Assembly: GCF_947507565.1 (NCBI RefSeq)
Contig: NC_089175.1
Coordinates: 6,871,733-6,935,732, forward strand
DNA from: Oscarella lobularis
Lineage: Eukaryota; Porifera; Homoscleromorpha; Homosclerophorida; Oscarellidae
Reading direction: 5' to 3'
Length of the DNA: 64,000 bases
Below are positions 43,405 to 57,400 of this stretch, one piece after another. The position numbers and the translations under genes are program-made. The notes under the pieces were generated by a model. It made no database searches. It saw nothing but the letters and a program-made list of their open reading frames with translations, and was not told the DNA's origin. Within the stretch, counting starts at the first letter, position 1; every line of letters starts with the position of its first letter.

Positions 43405-45125
43405 AAGGACTTCTCCGTGCAAATCAGTTCCAAAGAAGCTACAGGCGCATGGGGTTCGCGCCTGTTGCTCGGATTTTGGCTCGTTTGTTTACTGGCGACG
43501 AGAGCAGAAGGTGAGAAGCCTGAAACGCCCCCAAGGCTAGACAGGGACGTCTTCTCTTTAGCTAACTCATGCACGGCTTCGAATTGCACAGCGGGACAAT
43601 ATTTCGACAGCGGAGTCTGCCTCGAGTGGGATTTTAGTGAGTAAATTTCCGTGTTTTCTGAATAGGCTATTTCAAATTTTTTTTCCAAAGTTGCTTCGGT
43701 GGATCGCAAGCGCCTCGTTCGTGCTCGAACGGCACATTCAACGCACTAACAGGCCAATCGATACAGTGCGCCGATTTTCGATGCCCAGAGGGACAGTACA
43801 CAAATACAACAGGTAAAAATCCGAAAACGTTTAATGAATCAATAAATTATAATTGGTATTTTCTAGGTCAGAAATCTTGTGTTTCTTGTGAAGCCGGTCA
43901 CGATTTCCAGCGTCGCAACGAGTCGATTTTCTGCCCGCGTGGAACGTCGAGTCTCCTCGGACAAGGCTCCTGTACGTCGTGCAACGAAGGCACGTTCGGT
44001 CGCGAAGGCGCCGCCCGCGGCCTGCCTTCCCTGCCCGGCGGGCCACCAATGCTACAATCCATCCGTGGAACCGATTCCGTTCCCCGAAGGATACCACTCA
44101 CCCGAGGCCGCTTCGATTTGCAGTCTCTGTCCCCAAGGAATGCTCAGGGGGCCGTCGCGCGGCCTATGCGTTCTCTGCCCCGCCGGGCAAACGTGCGTCG
44201 ATCCGCGCATCGGCGTCGGCATCGCGTGCGGAAACGGCACGTGAATCGAACGCGGCGTCAATCTCCAATGCCGAAACTGCACTCCCGGATACTTCTGCCC
44301 CGACCCCGCATCCCTTCCGCAACAATGTCCTCCGGGAACGCATTCGGCGCGACGTCATGTCAACCTCAAGCCTGCGATCCGGGACATTACAGTCGCCTAG
44401 GCGACCATCTTTGTACGGAATGTCCAGCGCGCGGGAAGTCAGTGTCCGTCTCCGTACGACGGTCCGATCGAGTGCGTGTTCCTCGGGGTTCTATTCGTCA
44501 GCGGGGGCGGGGTTATGTGCACCTTGTCTGCGCTAATCCCGCCTTGGCTCCAGTGGTGTGTTCCTTAGGACAATACTCTCTTGGAAATCAAAGCAGCTGT
44601 ATTGACTGTCCTCCCGGATTTCAATGCGTCTCGCCGTCGTCTCCGCCTTTCGAGTGTTCGCCCGGCTTCTATAGTCTCGGTCGAGCGACGAATTGCACCG
44701 AATTTCTCGCCGGATCGGCGTGCGTTTCGAACGCGGAAGCGCCCACTCCGTGCGATCCTGGCCACTACAGCAACGCCGGTATGACGGCGTGCCCATCATA
44801 AAAAAACTCGACGTCTGTCGTACACTGCCAACCTGGAACATACTCAGTGGGAAGACAACAAGTGTGAACGGCTTGTCCGTTAGGAAAACACTGCACTGAC
44901 ACAAGGTAAGAGAAGAAAAAAATCAATAAATAATTATAATCAAGTATATATTTTTTCCAGATCTGCTACTGTTATAGCACTATAGCACGGGTCGAGCGAC
45001 GACGTGCACGCAGTGTTCCGCCGGTTTTCGGTGTCCTTACAAAGACAGTGACGTCGTGATTGCATTCGCTCCTGGCTCGATATCGGCGTCCGCGGCGACG
45101 CGTTTTACAGAATGTCGTGCCGGTT
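43405..45125 (+). pseudogene. Cys-rich ephrin-receptor-like (GCC2/GCC3-type) gene, decayed
   Basis: A signal-peptide-like exon (LLLGFWLVCLLATRAE, donor at 43511) is followed by exons after 43558, 43691 and 43866 with repeating CxxCxxG motifs: CTASNCTAGQYF, SCVSCEAGH, CLPCPAGHQCYNPS, CVLCPAGQTC, CDPGHYSRLGDHLCTECP, CPPGFQCVSP, CSPGFYSLGRATNC. This is the repeated GCC2/GCC3 or ephrin-receptor-like Cys-rich pattern of large surface proteins. The frame switches several times (near 44020, 44340 and 44430) and has in-frame stops (for example after CGNGT at 44242 and after TACPS). It ends abruptly near 45125, where the duplicated promoter of the Bark-like gene begins, so the duplication probably cut into this gene. 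Confidence 0.65.
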
Positions 45126-45497
45126 TCGAGTGCCTACGGTGACTGGGTCAGAAATAGGGTGGGTGGCATCTCACAATGACATGAGGAGCCCACGCATCTC
45201 ACTCTTGCACGCACGCTCGCATCTTAATTGTGTGACTGCTCGCATCGTTTGTCGAGCCAGTGCATCTTTAGTCGTCTTTGAAAGCAATTTGGCAAGTGTA
45301 CGCACCGAGAGGGCATCGATAGAAGGGAAATGAAGCAAGCTTGGATACCGGTGGGGTGCCACGCCCAAATTTTACTCCGCAGTGTAGAGTCGTTCGCCGA
45401 GAGAGATTAATTAAACACCCGTTTTGGAGCTGCAGCATTTCGTAACGCCCAATGTTTCTCTAGAGCTTTATTCGAGAGGAGCTGTCTTCAGGGATCC
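45126..45497 (+). promoter_or_regulatory. upstream region of the Bark-like gene, shared with 15605-15861
   Basis: Blocks GGAGCCCACGCA, GCACGCACGC, GTGTACGCACCGAGAG and the segment just before the ATG are shared with the pseudogene copy. An extra piece (about 45320-45370) is present only here. No TATA box is obvious. Confidence 0.5.
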
Positions 45498-48400
45498 ATG
45501 GCTTTGACATGGCTCCTCATGGTGGCAGTGACCATCTTTCCTTCTCAAATCTGTAAGTTTCAGCGCTTATTGGACTCCAATTTTACGTTTCTCTCCTAGT
45601 GAGTATCGAAACGAAAATCGGGGGCGTGTACTCATCAGATACGCTGTTGACGTTAGCCAAGAGTCCCTACGCAGTCACCAGCGACCTGACTGTGTCGAAC
45701 GGAACGACGCTCACCATCGAGTCGGGCGTGGATTTGAATTTTCAGGCTCGAATTCGTCTCGTCGTGGAGGGAACCCTCAAAGCCGTCGCAGGTTCACGTG
45801 ATCCTATAATCATGCGTCACAACGCGACCGTGGGAGTCGATTCGGCGGCTTTGCGTCTTGTGGGTGGCGCAACTCCTCGCGAAGGCCGAATCGAAGTGTT
45901 TGATGCGTCGAGCATGAAGTGGGGAACGGTGTGCGACGATTTATGGAATCAAAACAACGCCAAAGTCGTCTGTCGTCATCTTGGATTCAATGATCCAATG
46001 GGGTCTGACTATAGCACGAAGCGATTTGGAGCTGGAACGGGAGTCATTGGGCTATCGAACGTTGATTGCGATGGCGTCGAGAACTCTCTTTTGGATTGCC
46101 GCGCTCAGAAGTGGAACATGAATCAGTGTACGCACACACAGGACATTGGCGTTGTGTGCGGTGAAGGAAGCGTGGGATTTTGGGGCGGAATCGCGTTTGA
46201 AAGTGAAGGTGCCAAGGTGACGGTGTCGTCATATGGAGTGATGAACTACTCGACATCGAGTGTGATGCAAAATGTTGAGATTTTGAATGCAGGCATTGTG
46301 CCTGATACGGTTCGTAAATCGACTCCAGATGCAGACGTCGCGGCCGTCAGAGCGACGTCAGCAGTGGCCAAATTGACCAACGTCACAATTTTAGACAGTC
46401 GATTATCAGGAATTGAGCTCAATGATCTACACGCAGACATTGATTTTGAAGCAGTTACTATTTTTAACTGCAGTGGCACGGGCTTGACTGGTCGGTCATC
46501 TCGCCGTCTTACGTGCTTGCGATGTCATGTTGAGAACTGTTATAGAGGCGGTATTGTTATCACGGGAATTCCCTTTCCTATTGGTCGACCAACTGTTAGC
46601 GTTCCCTCGTATGATTTCAGTTATTCAGGAAGTATGAAGGGTGACAAAAAGTCATATTTTGTTGGCGACGAGGGTGTCTACTTTACCTTTAAAAGAGCCA
46701 CTACTGACTATTACCGAATTTTGGAGACTTCACCTGGTTACGGGATGTCTGTTTCTTTTGACCGCTTTCAGTTTGGCGGTTGGGGGTGTTTTGGTTTGAT
46801 GACTGGAGATACAGGGCACAAGCCGGTACACGCTTGCGGTCCATCATCAAACGCAGACGTCCAAATATTCGATTATCATCAATTGGTGGCGTACTTTGTT
46901 CCACGTCATTTAGGCTTGACTTGCGACGTCAAAGCGTACGTTTCTCGTTATCGATTGGACTCAAAACAAGTTAACATTCTGAATTGCTCAACAATTAATT
47001 CAGTTGCAGGTGGCGGCGGACTTATTGTTAAAGCGCTTTTTGGGTCTGTTCTCGTTGCTGGACTTAAATCAATTGACAACGAACCAGGTGGCATTCAGAT
47101 CTCAGGAGCCGGTTATTCCGTTCACATAGACACCTCTGTAATTCAATATGGCGTACGTTTTTACAATTTCAACCGAGGAATTAACTTGGTTGGCTATTTT
47201 TCATTGGCGAAAATTTCGAACTCACGCATCAGTGACTATCACCATGTTGTCCACTGGGATAACCACGGAGCTGGTAATATGACCATGTTGAATAACATCC
47301 TCATCGGATCACGCAATGATTCTGGAAGGATTTCCGTCTACGCAGGTCTCTACCTACATAGTTATGGAACGAACACGTACGGCTGGAGATTGACTGAGGA
47401 TAGGGCATTTTCGTTTGAGGGAAATGTTGTTACTCGCGTTGGAACCTCTGAGGGAACCTCCTATGGAATGTATTTCTACGTGTCTCACCAATACGCACAT
47501 GTGGGGTCGTTTAGCGTGAGAAACAACGTGTTTATTCGAAACGGAGGCGGTTTGTATTATCGTCAAGAATTTTTTTACCTCGCGGACGAGAATGCGATAT
47601 TTGCTGGAAACAGGTTTGAAGAGAACGACGTTGGATCCGGCTTAAACGTTGCTGAGCTGACCTTATCGAGTGCGAATGACAAGGTTCGCGTGATCATGGA
47701 AGGAAACACGTTTGTTCGTAACAAGGGAAAGTCAATCGTTTTGTTGTCTCCTGAAGCGTTGTACTTCAATGGTGCAGTGCAAATTCGAAACGTCACCTTC
47801 TTCAGAAATAATACGTTGAAAAATAACGTTGTTTACAATGGAACAATAGCCTCTAAAACGTTCCCCAACTGCGTTCTTGAAGTGACAAGTGTGAACGTGG
47901 AAGTCTATCACAACGTATTTGACAATCCAGGTTCTTCATTTGATGTTGGCAATGGAATCCCAGCAACGTCCTCCTTGGTCAGAATCAATTTTACACTCAA
48001 CTATTGGGGTACAGACAACGAACTAATTATTCCGAACAGAATTTTTGATTTCGACGATTCGAACTTCTTGGCTACAATCGACTACTTTCCCTTTCTTCTC
48101 TCTGCCGACCCATCTGACGTGGCAGGATCGAGTCCTCCTAGACGGTACCCACTCTTCGTTACTCCGTCTGGAGAGGTAGGAGGTCGGTTGAGGGACTCTT
48201 TGACGTTGACAGCGGCTGCTTCTCCGTACCTAATCACGAGAGACGTCACGATTCTTCCAAGAGGCACACTTACTATTGAAGCTGGCGTCGTCATTGAAGT
48301 CAAGGCGAATGCAGGCATTTTAGTTGAAGGCAGCATGATGTCCCTAGGAAGTTCTGTCAGCCCTGTTACATTTCGTGGAGAGATTCGACAACGCGATGTC

Positions 48401-51400
48401 ACCAAATATCGTATTTTTGACCGCTATTCTAGCACACCATGGCACATTGGACGACTTCAGGTTAATTTCGGTCAACTGTGGCGGTCAATTTGTCTACCGT
48501 CTAATGTCAGCCAAGACTACACGTCTATAAACAAGCTTACTGATTTAGCGTGTCAGAAGCTCGGCTACATCCGTGGTGGTTTCCTTCATCGTATCTGGTT
48601 TCCATCTTTGAAAAGTCCTGTTGTTACAGAATTTAGCTGTCCGGAAAGTGCCACTGATGTTAATCACTGCACCTTTAGCTTAGGGCAATATTCAGCATCA
48701 AGTCGTTGCCTCTCGATTTTGTTTGTCCGGTGCTTGTTCGAGACAGCAGGATCTGGTAGTGACATACAACTGGGAGGATGGGCAGGAATTCGATTTTCTC
48801 CAACGTCAACCGTCTCCGTTTCAGGAAGCAGTCATGCATTGCCTTCTTCGGTGCTCCAGCATACATTGATCCAAGGGGCTAGAAGATTGAGGACAGGAAC
48901 TGTACCTTCCGTGCGATCCTTACTGAAGTCACCGACATTCCTGAACGTGACTATAAAAGATTCGGCGTCAGCCGCTTTGTCTTTTGAATTTCTTCACGAA
49001 GAGGTGAATATTACCGGAGTGACTGTTGATGGAGGCCTGGGTAATGGAATATCACTTTTTGGTCCAAGGACACGAAATTTGACATTTCACGGGATTACAG
49101 TCAGAAATGTAAAGGGCGTAGGACTTCGCGTGAACCCTAGCCTTGTCTCACTGCCGGGATTGACAAACTATCAGTCCATTTGTTCTATGCCAGCTGTTTT
49201 GAACGTGAGCGTGGAGAATGGAACGTACTTCGGTTTAAATCAAGACGATCATTTGGCTGGCATGTACTGCTCTGTCGAGCTTCGAGGTCCTCCCAATACC
49301 GTCTTGTCTCTGACGCCCCTTTCCGTTCAGCTCTATAATGACGATAGACTTGTGCTCAGAAGTGGATCATCAAGTTCTTCGCCAATAATCAGAACGTACT
49401 CGGGTCAAGATCCGTATTCGATTGGCGACAACCTATTGTCATCTGGCAATTCCGTCTTGGTTGAGATCACTACAGGAAACAAGAGAAGGGCTCCTGGATT
49501 TGCTCTGTATTCTGTTGCTCTTTCAGCCAAACCGGGTCGTCCCTTTACTCGAGTCGATGATCTTAATCTGTTCTCAGCCGACACTGGAATTTACTTTATA
49601 ACCACCAGCGACGACATCTATATCAGTAACGCAAGAGTAGAAAATTCTTCCGTATACGGATTCTTCAGTGAGGCCCACTCCGGATTTTGCTCCTTGCGAA
49701 ACAGCGTTATACGGAACTCTCGTAGAAGTGGATTGTTCGTGACGTTTTTGCGAGGAAACATCGAAATTTTGAATAGCGAGGTAACTGGAAGCCTTGATCA
49801 CGGAATCTACATCGATAGCCACGAACTATATAATGGACAGCGAGTGATCGACTCTAATCGCGTGTCCAATAGTGGCGGAAGCGGTCTTCATTTGTCCAGA
49901 ACCGCCTCTAATCAATGGAACGTCACTAGAAACGTCTTTGATTCTAACAAAGATGGCGTCAGCGTTTATTCAACTGTAGGATTGAGTCGTCTGACGATTT
50001 CCGAAAATTTATTTTCAGGCCAGACCCAATATGGGCTGATTTTTGACCGCTTGTTAAACTCACTTGCTAGCATTGACGGAAACACGTTCGTCGGCCATCG
50101 TGGAAATACGGGTGGAGCAATGCTTTTGCAGGGAACGGCTCAAAGTCTCAGCGTGACGCGAAATGTTTTTCACAGCAATAGTGGAAAGTACGTCGTCAAA
50201 CTATCTCCTGACGCTTTTACGACGGCACCGTTTTCGTTCGAAAACAATCGTCTTCTCAACAACACTATCGTCAATTCTTCTCTATTAGGCGCTGTGGATT
50301 ACGGCTATCCGGCTGTGGCTGTTGTATCTATGTCGTCTCGGATTACCATGAAGAACAATGAGTTTAGCAATCCAGAATCGCAGTTTGAACTTGGTGTTCA
50401 ACTTCCAGTTCAAGGTTCGTCAGAGTTGTCGGTAGATGTGACCAGCAACTATTGGGGAACGGCGGATGAAGCTTCGATTCGTGACCGTATCGCCGACTTT
50501 GGATACTGCTCTCGACTTGCCAATGCTGAAATTTTTCCGTATCTTACGTCTCCATTGGGCCCGGCCGTGTCACTCTCCGCATCCAGAGACACTTCCATAC
50601 TGAGACCGAATTCGATCATTCGAGGACGTGTTTCTACAAACACGACTATTCCTATGTCTGGTAGTCCGTATACAGTTGCGGGCGACATCACTGTTCTTCC
50701 TGGACAAACTCTGACAGTGGAATCTGGCGTCGAGCTCCGATTCACTGCCAACACAGGAATAATGGTCGAAGGTCGTCTTCTTGCTCTGGGAACGCGGAAT
50801 CTGCCAATAAACTTTGTTAGACGTTCGTCGTCCGTGGAAATCCGTTCAGGAGACATACGTCTCGTTGGAGCTGCAGCACATGAAGGAGAAGGAGTTGCTG
50901 AAATATACTACAATGGGACGTGGGGGACCATTTGCGCTCTACAGGATGACGAAGACAGATTCTTTCCCACCGATCACAATTACTTGTTGTCAAACGCTGT
51001 ATGCCGAGAACTCGGCTACAGCCAAGCCAATCAGCTGCCACGCTCACGCTATGCCAATTCTTCGTACCAACGAGACGCATGGCTTGAGCAATTGATTTGC
51101 CGTTACTCTGACTCAGTGCCAGCGCAATGCGTCAACTACGTGTTCCGAAGGTCGAAATGTTATCTCGGAGCCTTGCATGTTAGCTGTAGGACGGGCGATC
51201 TAGTTCAACGTCGACAGTCGTGGCTGCATTGGTCCGGCGTTCGATTTTCTCAATCTTTGCAGGAGCCTTCAGTGATGAGTCACGTTTTCCTGTCTAATGC
51301 AGGATACGCAAACGTGGAAAAAATCGCAGCTATTCAAGTAGTGGGACACAGACTTGTTCTTACGGATGTAAGTGTGACCAAAAACGCTTGGACAGGCGTA

Positions 51401-54400
51401 GAATTTCGTAACTCGCCTTCTCCAAATATTACCAGACTTCACTTGTCATTAAATGAAGACACAGGACTAAGATTATCGAATACCCTTTCAAGTACATTGG
51501 AAGGAGTAACGGCTATTGAAAACCACGGTCACGGGCTGGCGTTGACTAGCGGCGGCGTTTTGCAGAGTCTTTGGAATTACCCCATCGTATCACCTGTGGA
51601 CATTTGCTCCCAATCTGGGATATTGTCGGCGTCGACTCCTTTCTATCTGAGATACGTAGCAAAATTAATGCAACGGGATGCTACTGATCGGAACTGTAAG
51701 GTCGACATTCAAGCCGACCCCAACCACGTTTTATCGTTTGATATCTTGGCAATTCAATTAGCATACTGGTCGAGCAATATGGTTATTGACGGCAGAACAT
51801 TTTTCAACTCGGGAAGAAGTCTGTTCCAGGGCGATTCTCTTCATTACGTAACAAAGGGCAGCTCGTCGTATGTATCTGTTAGAGCGCGACTCAGTATCGA
51901 TTCGCGCGAGGACTTTGTTCTGATATACGTTCAACAGCATTCTACGGGTAAGGGTAGTTATTTGCATTGATTAAAATAGCGCAGTTATATTTCTTTCACA
52001 GTCTCTCCTTCTCAATGGTTGCATACTGTGTCCGGTGGACATTTCGCTTCGAACTCTCTGTCTGGCGTTGCTTTCAGTTCTAGTGAGAGTACGTACGACC
52101 GTTCAAGCGTATCGATTGAAGGTTCCGTCATATCAAACAACAGCTGGAATGGCGTCGATTGCAAAGTCACAAATGATGGAACTTCGGGCTACGGTTCAGT
52201 CATTCGCGACATCAAAATCAGGAGAAGCACTATATCTAACAACGGTCGATTTGGCAGTGCCGCCGGAATCGCCGTCTCAGCAGACCATGCGAACATCGTC
52301 ATCCAGAATAACGGACTAGCGGACAACAGCGGTGGAGCTGTCAGCCTAAATCTCCAAACGAGTCGAAATGAATCAAGGTCGATTGACTTATTTGACAATC
52401 GCATCGTCAGAAACAGGGATGGCGGTACTATTAGCATTTCTGGCTCTTCCAGTTCGACGGGGGCTCGAGCGAGAATTCTCAGCAACAAGATTAATCACAA
52501 TTCTGCTGGAGTTCTTTACGACACTTTGTCAATCAACAGAATCGCTGCTAGCGTCGTGGACAACACATTTCACAACGACACCGGACGTCATACGGTTTAT
52601 TGGGAAATTGGCGAAAGATCCTCGATTTATGGGCAACAATTTGCTAACAACACGTTACATCTCAATGTTGGGCAAACGCCGAACCAGCGATGGACAGTGT
52701 ATGCTGTTGGCGTAGGGCCGTCGTACACTGGAAACGTCTTCACGAATCCGGCGAATCGATACGAGTTTGCTGCGGGATCTGATTTGAATCAAAGCCATCA
52801 TAATGCTGTCGACAATTGGTGGGGAAGTCGGTATTTGAGTGAAGCCGAGAAACGCGTGAGAGATAAGGACGACGTTTCGAGCTTGGCGGCGGTGGACATT
52901 GCACCGGTTGTGACGGAATCGCCTTGGACCGATAACGGAGGTACGCTATAGAGAACGAGTCTTCTTCCCTAATATTTTATTTGACTAGGGTGTCAGTATG
53001 GGTGGACTTTAGAGGACTCATGGGACTTGCATTGCTATTTGTACGTTAAAGGAGCACTGGATTGGGCCTCGGCGAATTCGTTTTGCAAGGCAAGCAAGCT
53101 CCACGTCTTGGGGCACACTCTAACTTGCATGGTCATTTAAATTATTAGGCTCAGAGATCGGAGCTTGGTTCTATCCACGATGCGTCCGTAACTAAGTTTT
53201 TGAATGGCCTTGTTCCCCGTCCTCCTGCGTCGCTTACAAGCGCGGGAGCGTGGGTTGGACTCCGACACGACGGGAACGTATGGTGGTGGTCCGACGCATC
53301 GGACTTTGACTACGGAAGCGTTAACGGAGGAAAAGCCGGAGACTGCTTGAAATTGACATCGGCAGGATGGGAAATCGAGGATTGCAGTACACGTCTTCCG
53401 TTTTTCTGTAGCGAACTACCAGCGGGGGGTACGTTTTCGTTGGTTTTGCGCAATTTTTTGTATATTTTTTTTGATATTCAGACCAATGTCCGAATGCTTG
53501 CTCGCGGCATGGACAGTGTGACAATGCTACTCGTACTTGTTCGTGTTTCAAGGGATGGCAAGGCGAAGACTGCAGCGACTTTCACTGCACCGACGTCAAC
53601 GACTGTTCCGGTTATGGAACGTGCGTGGGGCCGAATCAATGTCGTTGCCGAGCTGGCTGGAAGGCATGGAACATATAACTGGTATTTTTTTAATTAGATA
53701 TTCTGCCGTTTCCAGGGTCGCGCTTGTACGACGACCTATTGCAATCTGTACACGACGTGTTACGCCTGCAGTCGACAGCGGGGCTGTGGTTGGTGCGACA
53801 GTCAAGCCGCCTGCATTCCTGGTCTAAGTAGTCGCCCAGATAAGCAGCAATGCAACACGTGGTTCTACTACAGCTGCTACAGCCCACGGAGAGAAGGTTG
53901 TTCAGATCGAATAAAGGTATTTAATAAAGAATCGGGTCTTGCTAATTGATAACCATAGAGTTTTTGCATAGGACATTGGGTGCTCCTCTCCGTGCGACTG
54001 GTCTGTGGCAACAAGCAGCTACGAAACTTGCCAGCATTGTCACGACATAGGCCACTGCTACAACGAAGCAAATGTGAGTCTAATTAGATTCTTGGCAGAC
54101 AGTCTTGTATCGTCGCATCTTTTTAGTTGTCTTGTCTCAATTGGGACGAATCACGATGTCCCTATGGAAGGGTTACGCCCGACTACGGTCTCGGTGCGAA
54201 TGCGCCTAAAATTCCGAGTCATCTGCCTAACGGAGAGTCAGACTTTCGCGACAAGAGATCTTCGGGTGGATCGTCGTCTGATCGCCGTCAAAAGTACGTC
54301 GATCTTTACCCTAACGTACGAGTTGATCCCGGAAGCTCGACCATCTACCGTCTACTGGGCGCTAGCAACTACAATTATTACATCACAACACCGTCGCTGA

Positions 54401-57400
54401 AAGACGTGTACACTGGCCACATACTTTCCAGTCGTCAAAGTGGAGGAATACTCGACAAGATACTCGCTACGACCAAATGGGGGGCATATCAACTAATCAA
54501 GGCCTCTCCAGCCTACTTGGAGGAGGCGATAAAATACGCCGACTTTATCGACCCTGTTGACCTGGAAGACATCTACGACGAAGCAGCTATAGAAATTATT
54601 CCGAATGTGACAGCTCTTGAGGCGATTGCAGCCTCCTCCACCCCGCAGCTTCCCGGAGCCTCACAAACAATAGTTTTGTCGCCGTCTGTTTCTGTTTACA
54701 AGTGTCGGCGAACGTCTGGCGGAGATGTCGTCATAGCGTTGTCGTCGGTGGAATCGGAGAAGCTGGGCTTGAATCCCAGCAGCAATCAAGGCATTGTCAG
54801 TGCGCACGGAAGCAGACGTTTCGAAGAAGTCGAATCGATTGTCGGTGCCGGACCGCATACAATTGTTCATACGTCCCTAGCAAGTTGTTCTCCAAATCCA
54901 CGCCCTCCATCTGTAAAATTACAAGTGAAGACGACTGGACCATCTCCGGTCAATAAGTCTCCGCTTATTACGGGTGTTGGCGGCACGGGCCTCAAAGGTG
55001 TTCTCATATTTGACAACGTTTCTCCATCGGGTCTTGATCTATCAGTTGGTGACGTGATCGTCGGTCGTCCCAGTGGCCCAGCCGCTGGTTTTCTTACTGT
55101 GTTCTATGGGTCGCTGATTGACGGCACAACCTTCTTGGAACTGAATCCATCCAGCGGTGTCGGAACTTCGTGCAGTGAGAACATGGGCGATGATGCGTCA
55201 CGCAACGTTGGAAATAGTCTTGGAAATATGAAATGGTGCGATGCAAACGAGACCATGTTCTTTCATCACGAAGTATTGAAAACCAATGTAAGTCTTAATG
55301 CAGAGCGTTAATTTTTCTTCCTCAGCTAAATGGTTTTTTTTTCAGTTAGGAAATTCCGATCGAGAAGTAATCTCAACTGAGACGCTGGTCAGTTACGATC
55401 CTCAAGTGGAGATGACGTTCCGATCCAACCACACGTCGCCTTTCGTAACGAAGGTCGGATTTTCATTCAAAGGACCTCTGCATATTGGAACCAGCGCTAA
55501 TTTAATGATATTGCCGAGCTTGTGAGTTTGATTAAGCTTTCCTTCTGTCGATTCTTGGCTCACTTTTCTTCCCGCAGAAAAGGAAGTTCTTCTCCGCCTG
55601 CAGTATCTGTTACTGTCCCTTCAAAGCCTTTTTGCATTTCTATCGGCTCAATCTGCGTTCGTGGTGAAACGAAGATGTCCGCATCGTATTCGTTTTCTTT
55701 TGATTACGACGTAGGTTACTCGCATTCCTGTGTTCTCTCTGAACGCCTTGTTTTTGCAGGTGACCGGTCCTAGTAGCATTTCCTTTTCGTATCTTTCTCA
55801 GTCCCGTGGAAATGCTAAATTTGGTGCAGTATGGAGAAACGGAGTTGGAACCGAATACGTAAAAGAGGTAAGTATCCTTTAAGAAGTGCAAAGAATTCGA
55901 TTGTAGAGTACATTTGTCTTTTTAGGCTCAGTTGAAAGGAGATCAAGATTTGGCTGATCATCCACAGTATACGTCGACGTTTGAGTCTTCCCTGACTCCG
56001 ACATTCGGAATTTCGTGGCCCTCGTCGTACAAAGCTCCGGACTACGTGGCCAAGTCATCAATACATGCGATTGTGGCGTCTGCTTTCTCAGCATCACCTA
56101 GTCTCTATCCCCAGTCTTCCTTTACTGTGGAAATTTCTCCGTCACTGAAAGGTCAGTTTGAAACAACGCGATGCTCTAGAGGTTGTAATTTTGGCAAGGT
56201 ACGCTGGCGACTTCAGTAGATATTAATTAATTAAGAATACTTGAGTTGTTGTCTAGAAATTACTTTTATCATCACGCACCGGAGTTGATCAAATAGAGGG
56301 AACGTCATCTATAGATCTGCTCTACTACAATTCTTCGCAGGTGTTCGATTCGTGGCAACAAGCTTCGTTTATCGACGTAACAACGGGTCTCTGTTTGCCC
56401 TTGACGAACGAGACGGAATGTCTGTGTGAGTGTCCCGGGGCCGCCTCGTGCATCGACAAAGGCAACGGAATTAAACTTTGTCTGCCTTACATTTGCATCG
56501 GCTTGCCTGGCTGCTTAAGCACACAAGCGTGTCCGGCTGGGTTAATTGAAATTTTCAATTCGTTCTTGCCGAAGCCGATATGTCAATGTCAGTGCTCGGA
56601 TTTTGACCTCGCAGATGTTGGTGGCGATGGAACGTGCCAGGTAAGGCGACTTTGGTTGGACTCCATGATTGTCGGTTATTTTTAGTGTGATTGTACTTGC
56701 AACGACGGTAGTGTGAGCGTTTTTGGACCAGACGGCTGGTGTCAGTGCGGGTGTAAGTGTAACAACTGCATGGACTCAGTTCTTGGTCCAAGCGGATGCA
56801 TTTGTCCTGATGATAAGTAGGTCTCACACTGACACGCTGAGACTGCTGTGCATTCCGTCTACTCTAGATGTCCTACATGTCCGGAAGACCTTGAACCAGT
56901 GTGGCAGGACTGCACTTGTAGCTGTCAATCAAAGCAAGGTCGCGGTGGTTTGCCACCGGTTTGTGCAGATGGATGGCAAGGGCCTTTCTGTGACGTGCCT
57001 GACTGCAGTCCTTGGCCGTGTGAGTTGACAATTGCTACCTTATTGTCGTGTGTGCAACGTCATTGTTTTAGTTTGTTCTGATAACGGCATCTGCACCATA
57101 CCAATGGGAAGTGAGGCAGACAGAAAACCGTACTGCGTATGCGACGAGCAGTGGATTGGTCCTGGTTGTCAGTTCGCCAGGCCTCGTCCAGGCGGTGGAG
57201 ATCCGCATTTGCAGACTTTAGATGGTAAGGTAAATCTGTGGTGCCGGAAAGTTGTATCGAACGTGGTTTTACAGGATTTAGCTACGACTTCTTTGATATT
57301 GGCGAATTTTGGTATTGCAAGAGCGTTGCCAACGACTTTGGAGTGGACACTCGTTTCTTCAAGTACGCCAGAGCGTCTCTGATTGGCGCCGTTGCAATAA

